Source: Polyangiaceae bacterium (lineage in GTDB: Bacteria; Myxococcota_A; Polyangia; Polyangiales; Polyangiaceae). From it: a stretch of DNA of 64,000 nucleotides. Numbering within the stretch: position 1 is the stretch's first letter; the number at the start of each line of letters is the position of its first letter. Below the pieces are notes generated by a model. The model had not been told where the DNA came from. It did no database searches and saw only the letters and a list, made by a program, of their open reading frames with translations. Shown piece after piece: positions 33,439 through 42,963 of this stretch. The DNA lies in NCBI GenBank assembly GCA_019637295.1, contig JAHBVX010000006.1, positions 372,001 through 436,000 of the forward strand, in the 5' to 3' direction. The position numbers and the translations under genes were made by a program.

Positions 33439-34419
33439 TCACGCTCCGTGCCGTCCGGGGACGGGCGGATCTCCTGTGGTTTCTCGCCGCGGCGCGCCGC
33501 CGTCGTGTGTCCCCGAGGACGCGACGTGTCCGCGGGGCCACGACAGGAAGCTCCCTCCTCGGCGCGCAGCGACGATGACCACGCCGACGACGATGGTCGC
33601 GCCCGCGACCAGAGAGCGGCCGGTCGGCAGGTCGTCGAGCAGAAAGTATGCGGCGACGCTGGCGACGACGGGCTGCAAGTAGACGTAGGTGGCGACCACC
33701 GAGCTCTCGATGCGGCCGAGCGCGTAGGCGTTGAGCAGGTACGTGGTCAGGGTCGCGCCGAACAGCACGAAGGCAAGCGCGCCATAGGTCCAGCTCGGCA
33801 GCGAGAGCCAGCTGACGGCCCACACGGCCGTCCAGGTGAAGGGCAGGGCCTCGAGCATGCCGAAAAGGAAGATCCACGCCACCGTCGCCACGGAGCCAAC
33901 TCGCGCGATAACCGGTCGCGCGAGCACCAGGTAGCTCGCGTATACGCTAGCGTTGACCACGAGCATCAGGTTTCCGATCATGCGACGGCTCGACGGATCG
34001 AAGCGCTCGACCTCCAGCAGTATGGCCGCTCCAATCAGCGCGATCACGACACCGAAGACGCGACGCGCGTCGAGGCGCTCCAGGCGCAGCGCGCGCGCCA
34101 CCAGGACGCTGACCGCCGGGACCAACAGGATCGACAGCGACGCGTTCACCGGGCCCGCGCGATGCAGGCCCTCGGCGAACAGGAGTTGGTTGATGCTGAT
34201 GCCCAGGGCCGCCAGCAGCGCGAGCCGCAGCAGGTCCCCGCCAGAGGGCAGCGGTCGAAACAGCACGCCCGTCGCCAGCACGAGCAGAGGCGCTCCGAGC
34301 AGCAGCCGGAACCCGATCAGCGCCGCCGGCGGCATGACCCCGAGCACCATGGCGCCGGCGACCGGCCACAGGCCGAACAGGAGCTGTACGGTCAGCAGCG
34401 CGAGGTGGACGCGAATCAA
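33439..34419 (-). CDS. EamA/DMT-family transporter
   Basis: A 326-residue inner-membrane protein with ten hydrophobic segments arranged as two EamA repeats (first repeat starts LALLTVQLLFGLWPVAGAMV; second LMLVVNASVYASYLVLARPV). Ends with a basic/Pro-rich cytoplasmic tail. The family exports metabolites or drugs; the substrate cannot be inferred. The best start is TTG at 34419, which overlaps the stop codon of the diguanylate cyclase gene (TTGA), so the two are likely co-translated. Confidence 0.8.
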   Translation of the reverse strand: MIRVHLALLTVQLLFGLWPVAGAMVLGVMPPAALIGFRLLLGAPLLVLATGVLFRPLPSGGDLLRLALLAALGISINQLLFAEGLHRAGPVNASLSILLVPAVSVLVARALRLERLDARRVFGVVIALIGAAILLEVERFDPSSRRMIGNLMLVVNASVYASYLVLARPVIARVGSVATVAWIFLFGMLEALPFTWTAVWAVSWLSLPSWTYGALAFVLFGATLTTYLLNAYALGRIESSVVATYVYLQPVVASVAAYFLLDDLPTGRSLVAGATIVVGVVIVAARRGGSFLSWPRGHVASSGTHDGGAPRRETTGDPPVPGRHGA

Positions 34420-36548
34420 GCTGCGTGACCGTGCATCCTCGGGGACCAGACCGAGACGCGGTTGCGACCGCCGCGCTTGGACGCGTACAGAGCCTCGTCC
34501 GTCGCCTTGAACAGCGCATCCCAGTCCTTGCCCGCGGCGGGGAACGTGGCCACACCCACCGAGCACTTCACTTGTAGTGGGCCCTGGTCCGTCTGGAACA
34601 CGGTGGCCGCGAGCTCGGTGCGGATCCGCTCGGCCAGCAGGGTCGCGCCCTCCGAGTCGGTCTGCTCGCACACCACCACGAACTCCTCACCGCCGAAGCG
34701 ACCGACCACGTCCGTATCGCGCTTCACGCGCCGCAGGATGTCACCCAGGCCCTTGATGACCACGTCGCCGACGTCGTGGCCGTAGGTGTCGTTCACGGAC
34801 TTGAAGTTGTCGATGTCCGTCACCAGCACGCTCAGCGGCTTGCCGAAGCGATTGGCGCTCTTGAGCTTGAGGTGGGCCATCTCGATCAGCGCCCGCTTGT
34901 TGCAGAGCCCCGTGAGCCCGTCCGTCGTGGCGAGCTCCTCCAGTCGCTTGACCATGCGGGCGTTCGCCAGCGACACGGCCACGTGGCTGGCGAGCACCTC
35001 GAGGATCGGGCGCACGCTGTCGCCGAAGGCGCCGCGCCGGCGCGAGCCGAGCACGAGGGTTCCGAGCGCGCGCTCGTGGACTACGAGCGGAAGCACGAGC
35101 AACGACGGCATGGCCGGCGGACAGACGCGACGGGTAAACACCACCTGGCGCGCGGGATCGTAGTCACCGCGGTAGGGCAGCGGGTGACGGTTCTTGACCA
35201 CCATCGAGACCAGCCCCGCGTTGTGCCGGAAGCGCTGACCGACCAGCTCCTCCGCCTCGCCGCTGACCGCCACGATTTCGTGCTCGCCGCAGCTGCGATC
35301 GAGCAACGTGACGGCCGCGAAGTCGAAGGAGGTGAACTCGCGCGCGCTGGCGACGCACGCCTCCACCACGTCGAGCTCCGTCGTCGCGCTCGCGAGCAGA
35401 TCGACCGCGCGATAGAGCTTGCCCTGCTCGATCTTCGCCCGCTCGAGCTGCGCGAAGATGCGTTCATTCTCGATCGCCCGCAGCACGAAGTGAGTCGCGC
35501 CGTTCACCAGTTCCTCTTCTTCGCTGGTGAAGGGCTCGCTTCCCGGGCGGTCCACGACCAGGAGCCCGCGCGGGTGGACGCCCTCCAGCACCGGCGCGGC
35601 GCAGACCGCGCCTACCTCGGGCAGCGCGGCGTAGTACGGGGTGTGCTGCCCCGACCGCTCGCCGTGAACGCTGACGGTCTGCCCCTGGGACAGTGCGGCC
35701 GCGAAGATCCCGTCCTTGGCGCTGAAGGGGCCCGGGGCGATGCCGTCCTCGCTGCTGGACAGCTCCTGAATGGTGAGCTTGGTCCGACTCCCGTCCAGCC
35801 ACAGGAGCGCGGCCGTGCGCAGCGACAGCGAACGCCTGAGCAGATCGAGGGCGTAGGTGACCGCCTGATGGATCTCGTCGACGCCCGAGCGCATCAGGCG
35901 CTCCTCGTCGCTGGGCGGCGCCACCGAAGCTCGGTCGACGGCGGCGCTCGGCGCCCCAAGCAGCCGATAGGAGCGCGCGGCCTGCTTCATGCGCTCGATC
36001 TCGCCGGCGATCCGGCGCTTGCTCAGCTCGCGCACGCGGGCGATCTCGGCGCGAAACACGAGCAAGTTGAGCAGCGCGAACACCCCCATGAGCGAAGCGT
36101 GGGGCCACAGCTCGTCCACCGACTTGCCGAGGGCGACGACCGAGAGACCAGCCTCCGTGAGCACGGTGAACGCGACCGTACCCAGCGCCGCGGACGGACG
36201 CGCGAAGGCGGCGGCGATCATCACCAACGCGTACAGCATCGGATAGAAGGGACCATCGAGCCGACCCGGCAAGTGCAGGATGACGGCGAACAGCACCACC
36301 ACCAGGTGCGAGAACAGCTCGAAGTCGAGGCGCGCCGTGGCCTGCGGAGAGAGACGGCCCAGGCGCCTCACGATCCGAAACCCGAGCGAGACGACCACGC
36401 CGGCCGCCACCGCGAGCGCGTGCCAGGCGACCTGCCGGTGCTCGGCGTAGTGGACGAGGTAGGCCGCCGCCGCGACGCTGATCCCCGTACCCGCCGCGCG
36501 CGCGCCGAGTTGCTGCAGCAGGAGCGCCGGGCGGACGAGTGGATCCAT
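34416..36548 (-). CDS. membrane diguanylate cyclase with GAF-like sensors
   Basis: A 710-residue c-di-GMP synthase. Residues 1-170 hold about six membrane helices. Two GAF-like regions follow (about 225-365 and 385-535). The C-terminal GGDEF domain has the active-site GGEEF at residues 619-623, and an RDTD inhibitory I-site five residues before it, so it should be both active and product-inhibited. The stretch LATTDGLTGLCNKRAL is the usual domain start. Co-translated with the EamA transporter. Confidence 0.9.
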   Translation of the reverse strand: MDPLVRPALLLQQLGARAAGTGISVAAAAYLVHYAEHRQVAWHALAVAAGVVVSLGFRIVRRLGRLSPQATARLDFELFSHLVVVLFAVILHLPGRLDGPFYPMLYALVMIAAAFARPSAALGTVAFTVLTEAGLSVVALGKSVDELWPHASLMGVFALLNLLVFRAEIARVRELSKRRIAGEIERMKQAARSYRLLGAPSAAVDRASVAPPSDEERLMRSGVDEIHQAVTYALDLLRRSLSLRTAALLWLDGSRTKLTIQELSSSEDGIAPGPFSAKDGIFAAALSQGQTVSVHGERSGQHTPYYAALPEVGAVCAAPVLEGVHPRGLLVVDRPGSEPFTSEEEELVNGATHFVLRAIENERIFAQLERAKIEQGKLYRAVDLLASATTELDVVEACVASAREFTSFDFAAVTLLDRSCGEHEIVAVSGEAEELVGQRFRHNAGLVSMVVKNRHPLPYRGDYDPARQVVFTRRVCPPAMPSLLVLPLVVHERALGTLVLGSRRRGAFGDSVRPILEVLASHVAVSLANARMVKRLEELATTDGLTGLCNKRALIEMAHLKLKSANRFGKPLSVLVTDIDNFKSVNDTYGHDVGDVVIKGLGDILRRVKRDTDVVGRFGGEEFVVVCEQTDSEGATLLAERIRTELAATVFQTDQGPLQVKCSVGVATFPAAGKDWDALFKATDEALYASKRGGRNRVSVWSPRMHGHAA

Positions 36549-36648
36549 TCGACGCTGGCGCTATCAGGTTTGGCGGCGAGGGGCCCAGTTTCCGGACAGC
36601 GAAGCCGAAGGTGCCCGGGGCCGCGGCGGCGGATAGACTGGGCGGCGG

Positions 36649-38094
36649 ATGAAGCCAGGTCTGCGCCTCCAGATCCTGTTGCTCCTGGGCGGCCTGCTCG
36701 CCCTCGCGTTCATTCCGCTATTCCTGGCGGTGGCCACCTACACCAGCGTCACGCTGCGAGACATTCGGGTTCAGAGTGCTCGCTCATTGGGTCGCGCGGT
36801 GGCGGGTCATGTCGCGGAGGCGCGGGCACGTCGCCCGCCCGGAGAGCTACGCAGCCTGCTCGATGCGGAGATCGGCACCGAGGGCGTGGAGGCGATCGCG
36901 CTGTACGACACGAGCGGCGAGCCGCAGGTGCGCCTGGGGGATCCCGTGATCGTCGATGCGCTCGGCCGGCGCTTCGAGGCGCACAAGGAAGATCTGTTCG
37001 AGCTCACCGGCACCCACGGTCGCGCGATCGCCGTCGCGCTGCCCGACGCGCGCGGACTGGTGATCGCGGTCGTGCGAGCCGACGACACCTCGACGCGCGC
37101 AGCTCCCCTCGTGCGCCTGGTCGGTCTGTACACCGGCGTGGGCGCGCTGGCCCTGCTGGTCGCGGCCTACTTCGCGTTGACGCGCTTGATCGTCCGACCC
37201 CTCGACCACCTGTCACGGGCTGCGGAGCGCGTCGCGGGGGGCTCGCGTCGCTTCGAGATCCCGATCAGCGGCGCTCGTGAGCTGGGGGAGCTGGGGCAGA
37301 GCCTCAAGACCATGACCGACAAACTGGTCTCCGAGGAGCTCGCCCTCCGGCGCAAGGTCGACGAGGTCGAGGCCGCCACGGCGCGGCTGGCAGAAGCCCA
37401 AGATCGCCTCGTGCGCTCCGAGCGCCTGGCGTCGGTGGGCCGCTTGGCCGCGGGCCTGGCCCACGAGATCGGCAACCCCATCGCGGCGCTGATCGGGATG
37501 CAGGATCTCTTGATCGAAGGCGGACTGGACGAGGCCGAGCAGCGCGACTTTCTACGCCGCATGCAGCGCGAGACGGAGCGGATTCATCGCATCCTCAAGG
37601 ACCTGCTGCAGTTCGCGCGGCCCGGAGCTCGCCTTGACGATGAGTCGGGCTCGCCGGGCGACCTCGAGTCGGCCATCTATGACACCGTCGCGCTCGTGAG
37701 TCCGCAGCAGTCGCTCGAGGACGTGGCGCTCGCGGTCGACGTGGCTCCCGAGCTGGCTCAGGTCACCCTCAGCCGCGAACACCTCGTGCAGGTGATCTTG
37801 AACCTGGTGCTGAACGCGGCGGACGCCGTGGGCAAAGGCGGCTCCATCACCGTGCGGGCAAGGGCGGGCGAGTCCTGCGTGCGACTCGAGGTCGAGGACG
37901 ATGGTCCGGGGGTCGCGACCGAGGTGAAGGATCGTCTATTCGAGCCGTTCGTGACGACCAAGGAGGTCGGCAAGGGCACGGGGCTGGGGCTCGCGGTGTG
38001 CCGCGGTTTGGTGGAGGCCTCGGGAGGCAGCATCACCTGGGACGAGAGCTTCGCCGGCGGAGCGCGCTTCGTAGTCGACCTGCCGATCGCCTGA
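36649..38094 (+). CDS. sensor histidine kinase with HAMP domain
   Basis: A 481-residue kinase: N-terminal membrane helix (LLLGGLLALAFIPLFLAVAT), periplasmic sensor domain of about 110 residues, second helix (GVGALALLVAAYFALTRLIV), HAMP (RPLDHLSRAAERVAGGSRRF) and coiled coil. The H box GLAHEIGNP has His272. The ATPase has the N box NLVLNAADAV, G1 DDGPGV, F FEPFVTTK and G2 GTGLGLAV. No response regulator is adjacent. Confidence 0.9.
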   Translation: MKPGLRLQILLLLGGLLALAFIPLFLAVATYTSVTLRDIRVQSARSLGRAVAGHVAEARARRPPGELRSLLDAEIGTEGVEAIALYDTSGEPQVRLGDPVIVDALGRRFEAHKEDLFELTGTHGRAIAVALPDARGLVIAVVRADDTSTRAAPLVRLVGLYTGVGALALLVAAYFALTRLIVRPLDHLSRAAERVAGGSRRFEIPISGARELGELGQSLKTMTDKLVSEELALRRKVDEVEAATARLAEAQDRLVRSERLASVGRLAAGLAHEIGNPIAALIGMQDLLIEGGLDEAEQRDFLRRMQRETERIHRILKDLLQFARPGARLDDESGSPGDLESAIYDTVALVSPQQSLEDVALAVDVAPELAQVTLSREHLVQVILNLVLNAADAVGKGGSITVRARAGESCVRLEVEDDGPGVATEVKDRLFEPFVTTKEVGKGTGLGLAVCRGLVEASGGSITWDESFAGGARFVVDLPIA

Positions 38095-38107
38095 GGCGTA
38101 GGGGGGT

Positions 38108-38770
38108 TCACTTCCGTTCGACGAACGGGTCGAGGATGTCCGAGCCGCCTTTGGGCGCGGCAGGCTTCGGCTTGGGCGCAGCAGGCTTCGGCTCGGGCTT
38201 GGGCGCGGCAGGCGGCGTTGCGGCACTGGGCGGCGGCTCCGGGTCAGCCGCCGGAGCCGCTGCACCCGCCGCCGGGGCATCGAAGAAGCGCTCCACCTTG
38301 TCCGCCAGTGCGCGGTCGTTGAGGAGCCGGCTGATCGTCCCGTCTCCCGTCGTGGCGGCGTTCAGGAGCTTCTCGAGCGACTCCATCGCGCGCTGGGTGC
38401 TCGCTCCAGTCACGTTCTCGCGCACGCAGCTGACCTCGCTGCCGGCCCGCAGCTCGTCCCGGCCGTCGCCCGCGCCCACCTCGATCACCAGGTGTGCTTC
38501 GCTGCCCATGCCAAAGAACCCGATCCGGACACAGTCGGCGCTCGCGAGGCGGAAGCTCTGCTCACCGCCGACAGCGAACGCGACCTTGGCGCGACTCCCG
38601 TCGAGGCTGACCCCGTTCACGCGGCCCACCCGCACGCCGGCCACGTACACCGCGGCTCCCGTCTGCAGGCCCGAGGCGGTCTCGAAGTGCGCCGTGTAGT
38701 CGGCGCGAGAGGGTTGGGCGTCGCAGGCGACGAGGGCCGCGCAGGCGAGCAGGCGTGCGAGTCGGTTCAT
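38108..38770 (-). CDS. MCE/MlaD-domain lipoprotein
   Basis: A 220-residue lipoprotein (MNRLARLLACAALVAC). Residues 22-115 form an MCE domain as in MlaD (GLQTGAAVYVAGVRVGRVNG, then VEFAV-like strands and HLVIEV), which in other bacteria binds phospholipids for transport between membranes. A short helical part follows, then a C-terminal Pro/Ala/Lys repeat tail. No Mla ABC-transporter genes are adjacent, so its partner is elsewhere. Convergent with the histidine kinase gene. Confidence 0.75.
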   Translation of the reverse strand: MNRLARLLACAALVACDAQPSRADYTAHFETASGLQTGAAVYVAGVRVGRVNGVSLDGSRAKVAFAVGGEQSFRLASADCVRIGFFGMGSEAHLVIEVGAGDGRDELRAGSEVSCVRENVTGASTQRAMESLEKLLNAATTGDGTISRLLNDRALADKVERFFDAPAAGAAAPAADPEPPPSAATPPAAPKPEPKPAAPKPKPAAPKGGSDILDPFVERK

Positions 38771-38943
38771 GGCCCCATCTTTACCCCCGAACTCGAGGAA
38801 AGACAGCGGCGGAGCGCCTCCCCGCACCAGTCGCCCTGCGGCGAGGCGCTGGCCCGACCGGGCCGCGGGAACTTGCGCGGCTTGTCGGCGTCTGTGTTCC
38901 GCGTTACCGGCCTTCGATCGATCCCTTGGCACCGGAGAACCCC

Positions 38944-41160
38944 ATGTCCCTTCCCAAAGCCTCCCTCCTGCGTGTTTCCGCGTCTTCGTGCACCCGTCTC
39001 GCGCTGTTCTCCGCGCTACTCGGCACGGCGGGCTGCGCAGGCAGCTCGGCACAGCCGGCGACTCCCGAGTCGGTGCTGCCGCTTCGAACCCTGCGACTGT
39101 ACGAGACCGGCGTGGGCTACTTCGAGCGCTCCGGCGCCCTGGCTGGAGACTCCAGCATGGTGCTGCCGGTCCCAACCGGACACCTCGACGACGCCCTCAA
39201 GACCCTGGTGGTGATCGGCGGCGGCACCGTCCACGGCGTCGAGTTCACCAGCAGCCTGAGCAAGGGGCTCGCCCGCAAGCTCGCGGGGCTGCCCGCCGGG
39301 GACGATCCGATCACCTATCGCGCGCTGCTCGCGAGTCTGAAGGGGGCACGGGTCGAGCTGCGGCTGAGCGAAGCTGCGCCCGGCGGTCGCGCGACGATCG
39401 AGGGACGCCTCGTCGAGGTGCTCGAGCCCACCGCCGAGGAGCTCGAGGCCTCCAAGCCGCACGTGATCAAGGGGGATGGCTCGACCGAGGACGGCAAGCC
39501 GGAGAAGCTCGACTTGACCCTGCTCGTGGTCGGGACCGACGGCGAGCTCCGCCGCATCGGCGCGGGCCACGTCGTCGGCGTGCGACCCCTCGACTCGCAC
39601 TTCGTCGAGCGCATGGGCTCGGCGCTCGACGCGCTCGGCGGCAGAGGCGCACAGACGTTGCGAACGCTCAGGCTGCTCGCGGCCAGCAGCAAGCCGGTGA
39701 CGCTCGGCTACCTCGCCGAGGCGCCCCTGTGGCGCACGAGCTACCGCCTGGTGCTCGACTCCAAGGAGCCCCGTGGGGTGCTCCAGGGCTGGGCCCTGCT
39801 GCACAACGACACGGAGGAGCACTGGAAGGGTGTGCGCGTGGAGCTGGTCAATGGCCGTCCTGACTCGTTCTTGTATCCGCTCGCTGCGCCCCGCTACGGC
39901 CGCCGCCCGCTCGCGGAGCCCGAAGAGAAGCTGTCCACCGTTCCGCAGCTGCTCGACACGACGGTGGATCAGCTCTGGGGCGACCACGACGAGGACGGGT
40001 CGACGAGCGGCGGCGGAACCGGGACTGGCTACGGCTACGGCTCGGGGCACGGACGCCTCGGTGGCAGCCACGCCAGTCGCGCCCCGCAGGTTCGGATGGG
40101 GGCGACGACGGTCGGCTCGAGCGACGCACTGCGCATCGGCAACCTGGCCGAGATCGCGTCCGCGGAGGGCGTCGAGGCGGGCGCGCTGTTCAGCTACAAG
40201 CTCGCGCAGCCCATCGAGCTGCGCGCTCACGGCTCCACGCTGGTGCCGTTCCTGAGTTCGGAGGTCGGGGCCACGCGGATCACCTGGTTTACGCGTCCAG
40301 GGGAGACGGGTCGCAGCGCGCTGCGCTTCCTCAACTCGACCCGGCAGACGCTGCCGGCTGGCCCCATCGCCATCTTCGAGGCAGGCGGCTTCGGCGGCGA
40401 AGCGGGGCTCGATCGATTGAAGCCGAACGAGCGCGCCTTCGTGCAGTTTGGCTCGGACATGGACGTGGAGCTCGAGACCCTCGAGGCCAAGAGCGAGGAT
40501 GAGCCGCGCCGTTTGTCCTTCGAGAAGCAGCTCTTGGTGGAGGACTTCGTGCGCAACCACCAGCGCCGATACACGCTCAAGAACCGCAGCGGGTTGGCGC
40601 GCACGGTGTACCTCGAGCTCGATGTGGTCCTGAACTCGAAGGTAGACGGCGCCGACGAGCTGGACTTCGACCGGGAGCGCGGCCGCGCCCTGGCGACCTT
40701 CCGTGCGGCGCCGAGCAGCAGCGTCGAGCGCAAGCTCACGATCGTAGAGGGTCTCAGGCGATCGACGCGGGTCTCGTCCATCACCGCCAAGCAACTCGAG
40801 GACCTCGCGAGCTGGGACAAAGTGCCCGCGACCGATCGAGCGCTGGCCTCTGCGGCCGCCAAGCACCTCCGCACCGCGGAGGCGCGGGTCAAGGAGAGGG
40901 GCGAGGCCAGCGAGCAACTCAAGGAGGTGGAGCAAGACCTGGAGCGCTTGCGCAAACACCTGGAGGCCCTCGGGGAAAAGACCGCGGGCGCCGGCGCCAA
41001 CCCCATCGTGACGCGCATCCTCACCGCCGAGGATCGGCTCGCCGCGCTGCGAAAGAAGATCAAGGACCTCGAGCTCGCCGAACAAGACGCGCGCAAGCTC
41101 GCCGAGGGGGTGCTCGAGAAGCTAGAGAAGCCGCCGGAGCCACCGAAGGTGACCCCGTGA
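38944..41160 (+). CDS. DUF4139-type lipoprotein
   Basis: A 738-residue lipoprotein (signal with lipobox LLGTAGC). It resembles DUF4139 proteins: an N-terminal region with LRLYETGVGYFERSG and HLDDALKTLVV, and a central mucoidy-inhibitor-like domain (WRTSYRLVLDSKEP, GWALLHNDTEEHWKGVRVEL, VNGRPDSFLYPL). A Gly-rich insert (GTGTGYGYGSGHGRLGG) lies near residue 360. The last 130 residues are a long charged coiled coil. DUF4139 proteins are thought to act in the envelope; the exact role is not known. Confidence 0.8.
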   Translation: MSLPKASLLRVSASSCTRLALFSALLGTAGCAGSSAQPATPESVLPLRTLRLYETGVGYFERSGALAGDSSMVLPVPTGHLDDALKTLVVIGGGTVHGVEFTSSLSKGLARKLAGLPAGDDPITYRALLASLKGARVELRLSEAAPGGRATIEGRLVEVLEPTAEELEASKPHVIKGDGSTEDGKPEKLDLTLLVVGTDGELRRIGAGHVVGVRPLDSHFVERMGSALDALGGRGAQTLRTLRLLAASSKPVTLGYLAEAPLWRTSYRLVLDSKEPRGVLQGWALLHNDTEEHWKGVRVELVNGRPDSFLYPLAAPRYGRRPLAEPEEKLSTVPQLLDTTVDQLWGDHDEDGSTSGGGTGTGYGYGSGHGRLGGSHASRAPQVRMGATTVGSSDALRIGNLAEIASAEGVEAGALFSYKLAQPIELRAHGSTLVPFLSSEVGATRITWFTRPGETGRSALRFLNSTRQTLPAGPIAIFEAGGFGGEAGLDRLKPNERAFVQFGSDMDVELETLEAKSEDEPRRLSFEKQLLVEDFVRNHQRRYTLKNRSGLARTVYLELDVVLNSKVDGADELDFDRERGRALATFRAAPSSSVERKLTIVEGLRRSTRVSSITAKQLEDLASWDKVPATDRALASAAAKHLRTAEARVKERGEASEQLKEVEQDLERLRKHLEALGEKTAGAGANPIVTRILTAEDRLAALRKKIKDLELAEQDARKLAEGVLEKLEKPPEPPKVTP

Positions 41161-41279
41161 TCGGTCGCGTCGCTGGCGACCCGCCGCCGGCGGCCAGCGG
41201 CCGCCACCCGGACGACTGCTGCTTTCTGGGGTGAATTGAGCTGCGCTGCGCTGGCACGGCGCTGGCTAAGCGTCGGCGC

Positions 41280-41645
41280 ATGAACAAGACGCTCATTGCC
41301 ACCTTCACCACCACCACTGCGCTGCTGCTTGGCTGCCTGGCCCTGCTGGCCCGCACCAGTGAGCCGACACCCGCGCCCGGCCCGAGCGCTCCTGCTTCGC
41401 CGCTCCCAGCAACACCCGAGTCGCGGCCACCTGCCCTGCCCGAGGTGATCGAGCTCGAGGAGCTTCGCGTGGTGGCTCGACCCCGGTCCCGCCCGCGAGC
41501 GACCCCGAGCTCCGCGCCCCCGACGCCGCCGGCCCGTGAGCTCGTGGCGTGCTCCGAGTGGCGTGAGCTCGGCCCGGTGTACAGCGTTCGCGAGGGAGAG
41601 CAGCCACGGCAGCGGCGAGTGCAGACGCTGTGCATGGCGCCGTGA
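41280..41645 (+). CDS. small membrane-anchored Pro-rich protein
   Basis: A 121-residue protein with one hydrophobic N-terminal segment (LIATFTTTTALLLGCLALLA) and then a Pro/Ala/Arg-rich region; two cysteines (ELVACSEW, TLCMAP) near the C-terminus could form a disulphide. It overlaps slightly with possible upstream starts of the following kinase gene. Function unknown. Confidence 0.5.
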   Translation: MNKTLIATFTTTTALLLGCLALLARTSEPTPAPGPSAPASPLPATPESRPPALPEVIELEELRVVARPRSRPRATPSSAPPTPPARELVACSEWRELGPVYSVREGEQPRQRRVQTLCMAP

Positions 41646-41716
41646 CGACGCTCGAGCTCGACCGAGTGCCAAGTGGGCTGTGCGCCATGCCACTTGTTGG
41701 GTATCGTGCCGCGCTC

Positions 41717-42877
41717 ATGGGGGACACCCGGCCAGCTCACCGCCACCCGGCCACGCTTCCGCGCGAGTTCCTCGCGGAGATCGTCGACTGCATCGCCCAC
41801 CCGATCTTCGTGAAGGACCGAGCGTTTCGCTTCGTGCTCCTCAACCGGGCGTTCGCAGAGATGGCCGGCTACCCGCGGGAACGGATGCTCGGCAAGACCG
41901 ACTTCGACTTCTTCCCGGAGAGCGAGGCGCGCTTCTTCCGCGAGAAGGATGTGGAGATGTTCGGCGGAGGGCAGACCGTGAAGATCGACGCCGAGCCGAT
42001 CACCGACGCGGCGGGTCAGCGTCACATCTTGTCCACCACGAAGGTCCCGCTCCGCGACGAGCACGGCGAGATCACCCACCTGGTCGGCATCATCCACGAC
42101 ATCACGCACCTCAAGGACGTGGAGGACCGGCTCCGGATCGCGAACGAGGAGCTCGAGTCCCGCATCGAGACCCGGACCCAAGAGCTGGCGCGGACCCAGG
42201 AGCTCTTGCTCACGCAGGAGCGCATGGCGGTGCTGGGGCAGCTCGCGGGCGGTCTGGCTCACCAGATCCGAAACCCACTCGGGGCCATCAGCAACGTGGC
42301 GTTCGTGCTGCGCCGACGCCTTCACGGCGCGCAGTCACCCGACGTCGAACGCGCAATCGAGATCCTGCTCGAGGAGATCCAGCGCGCCAATCGCATCGTC
42401 ACGGATTTGGTCGAGTATGCTCGCCTGCGCTCGCCGAGGCTACAGCGTGTCGGTATCCCGGAGCTGCTGGCCGACCTGGAGCTGTCGCGCCTTCTGCCGC
42501 CGGGTGTGCGACTCGTCGAGCGCGTCGGCACGGTACCCTGCGTCGAGGCGGATCCGGTGCAAGTGCTGGAGGCTCTGGGCAACATCGTGCGCAACGCGGT
42601 GGAGGCCATGTCGGGTCACGGTCAGCTCACGATAGAGGCGCGGCGCGAGGGCGAGTTCGTGGTGCTCGCGCTGACCGACACTGGACCCGGCGTGCTCGAG
42701 TCGATGGAGCACCGGCTGTTCGAGCCGCTGGTCACGACCAAGGCGGACGGGTTCGGGCTTGGGCTCACCACTGCGCGCAACTTGATCGAGAACCAGGGCG
42801 GCAGCCTCGCCTACCAGCGGGCTCACCCGCCGGGGGCCCGCTTCGAGGTCCGCCTGCCGATCCTGCGATCCGCCTAG
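41717..42877 (+). CDS. PAS-domain histidine kinase
   Basis: A 386-residue soluble kinase. The PAS domain covers residues 20-135 (IAHPIFVKDRAFRFVLLNRA, MLGKTDFDFFPESEA, and the PAC motif at HLVGIIHDITHL). A coiled coil leads to the H box GGLAHQIRNPLG with His182. The ATPase has NIVRNAVEAM, TDTGPGV and GLGLTTA. I prefer the ATG at 41717; ATGs at 41630 and 41687 would overlap the previous gene. Soluble PAS kinases sense redox, light or small ligands; none can be named here. Confidence 0.85.
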   Translation: MGDTRPAHRHPATLPREFLAEIVDCIAHPIFVKDRAFRFVLLNRAFAEMAGYPRERMLGKTDFDFFPESEARFFREKDVEMFGGGQTVKIDAEPITDAAGQRHILSTTKVPLRDEHGEITHLVGIIHDITHLKDVEDRLRIANEELESRIETRTQELARTQELLLTQERMAVLGQLAGGLAHQIRNPLGAISNVAFVLRRRLHGAQSPDVERAIEILLEEIQRANRIVTDLVEYARLRSPRLQRVGIPELLADLELSRLLPPGVRLVERVGTVPCVEADPVQVLEALGNIVRNAVEAMSGHGQLTIEARREGEFVVLALTDTGPGVLESMEHRLFEPLVTTKADGFGLGLTTARNLIENQGGSLAYQRAHPPGARFEVRLPILRSA

Positions 42878-42963
42878 CGCCCCCATCGAGAGATTCTGGG
42901 GTGCGCACCCGAGGCCTCCGGGATCTGTGGCCCCTGCCCGGGCCCTCCGGTATCGTGGGGTCG

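Noticed and set aside
34776-37280. An 834-codon plus-strand frame across the diguanylate cyclase gene
   Set aside because: It lies antisense to GGDEF and GAF coding sequence and has no domain of its own.
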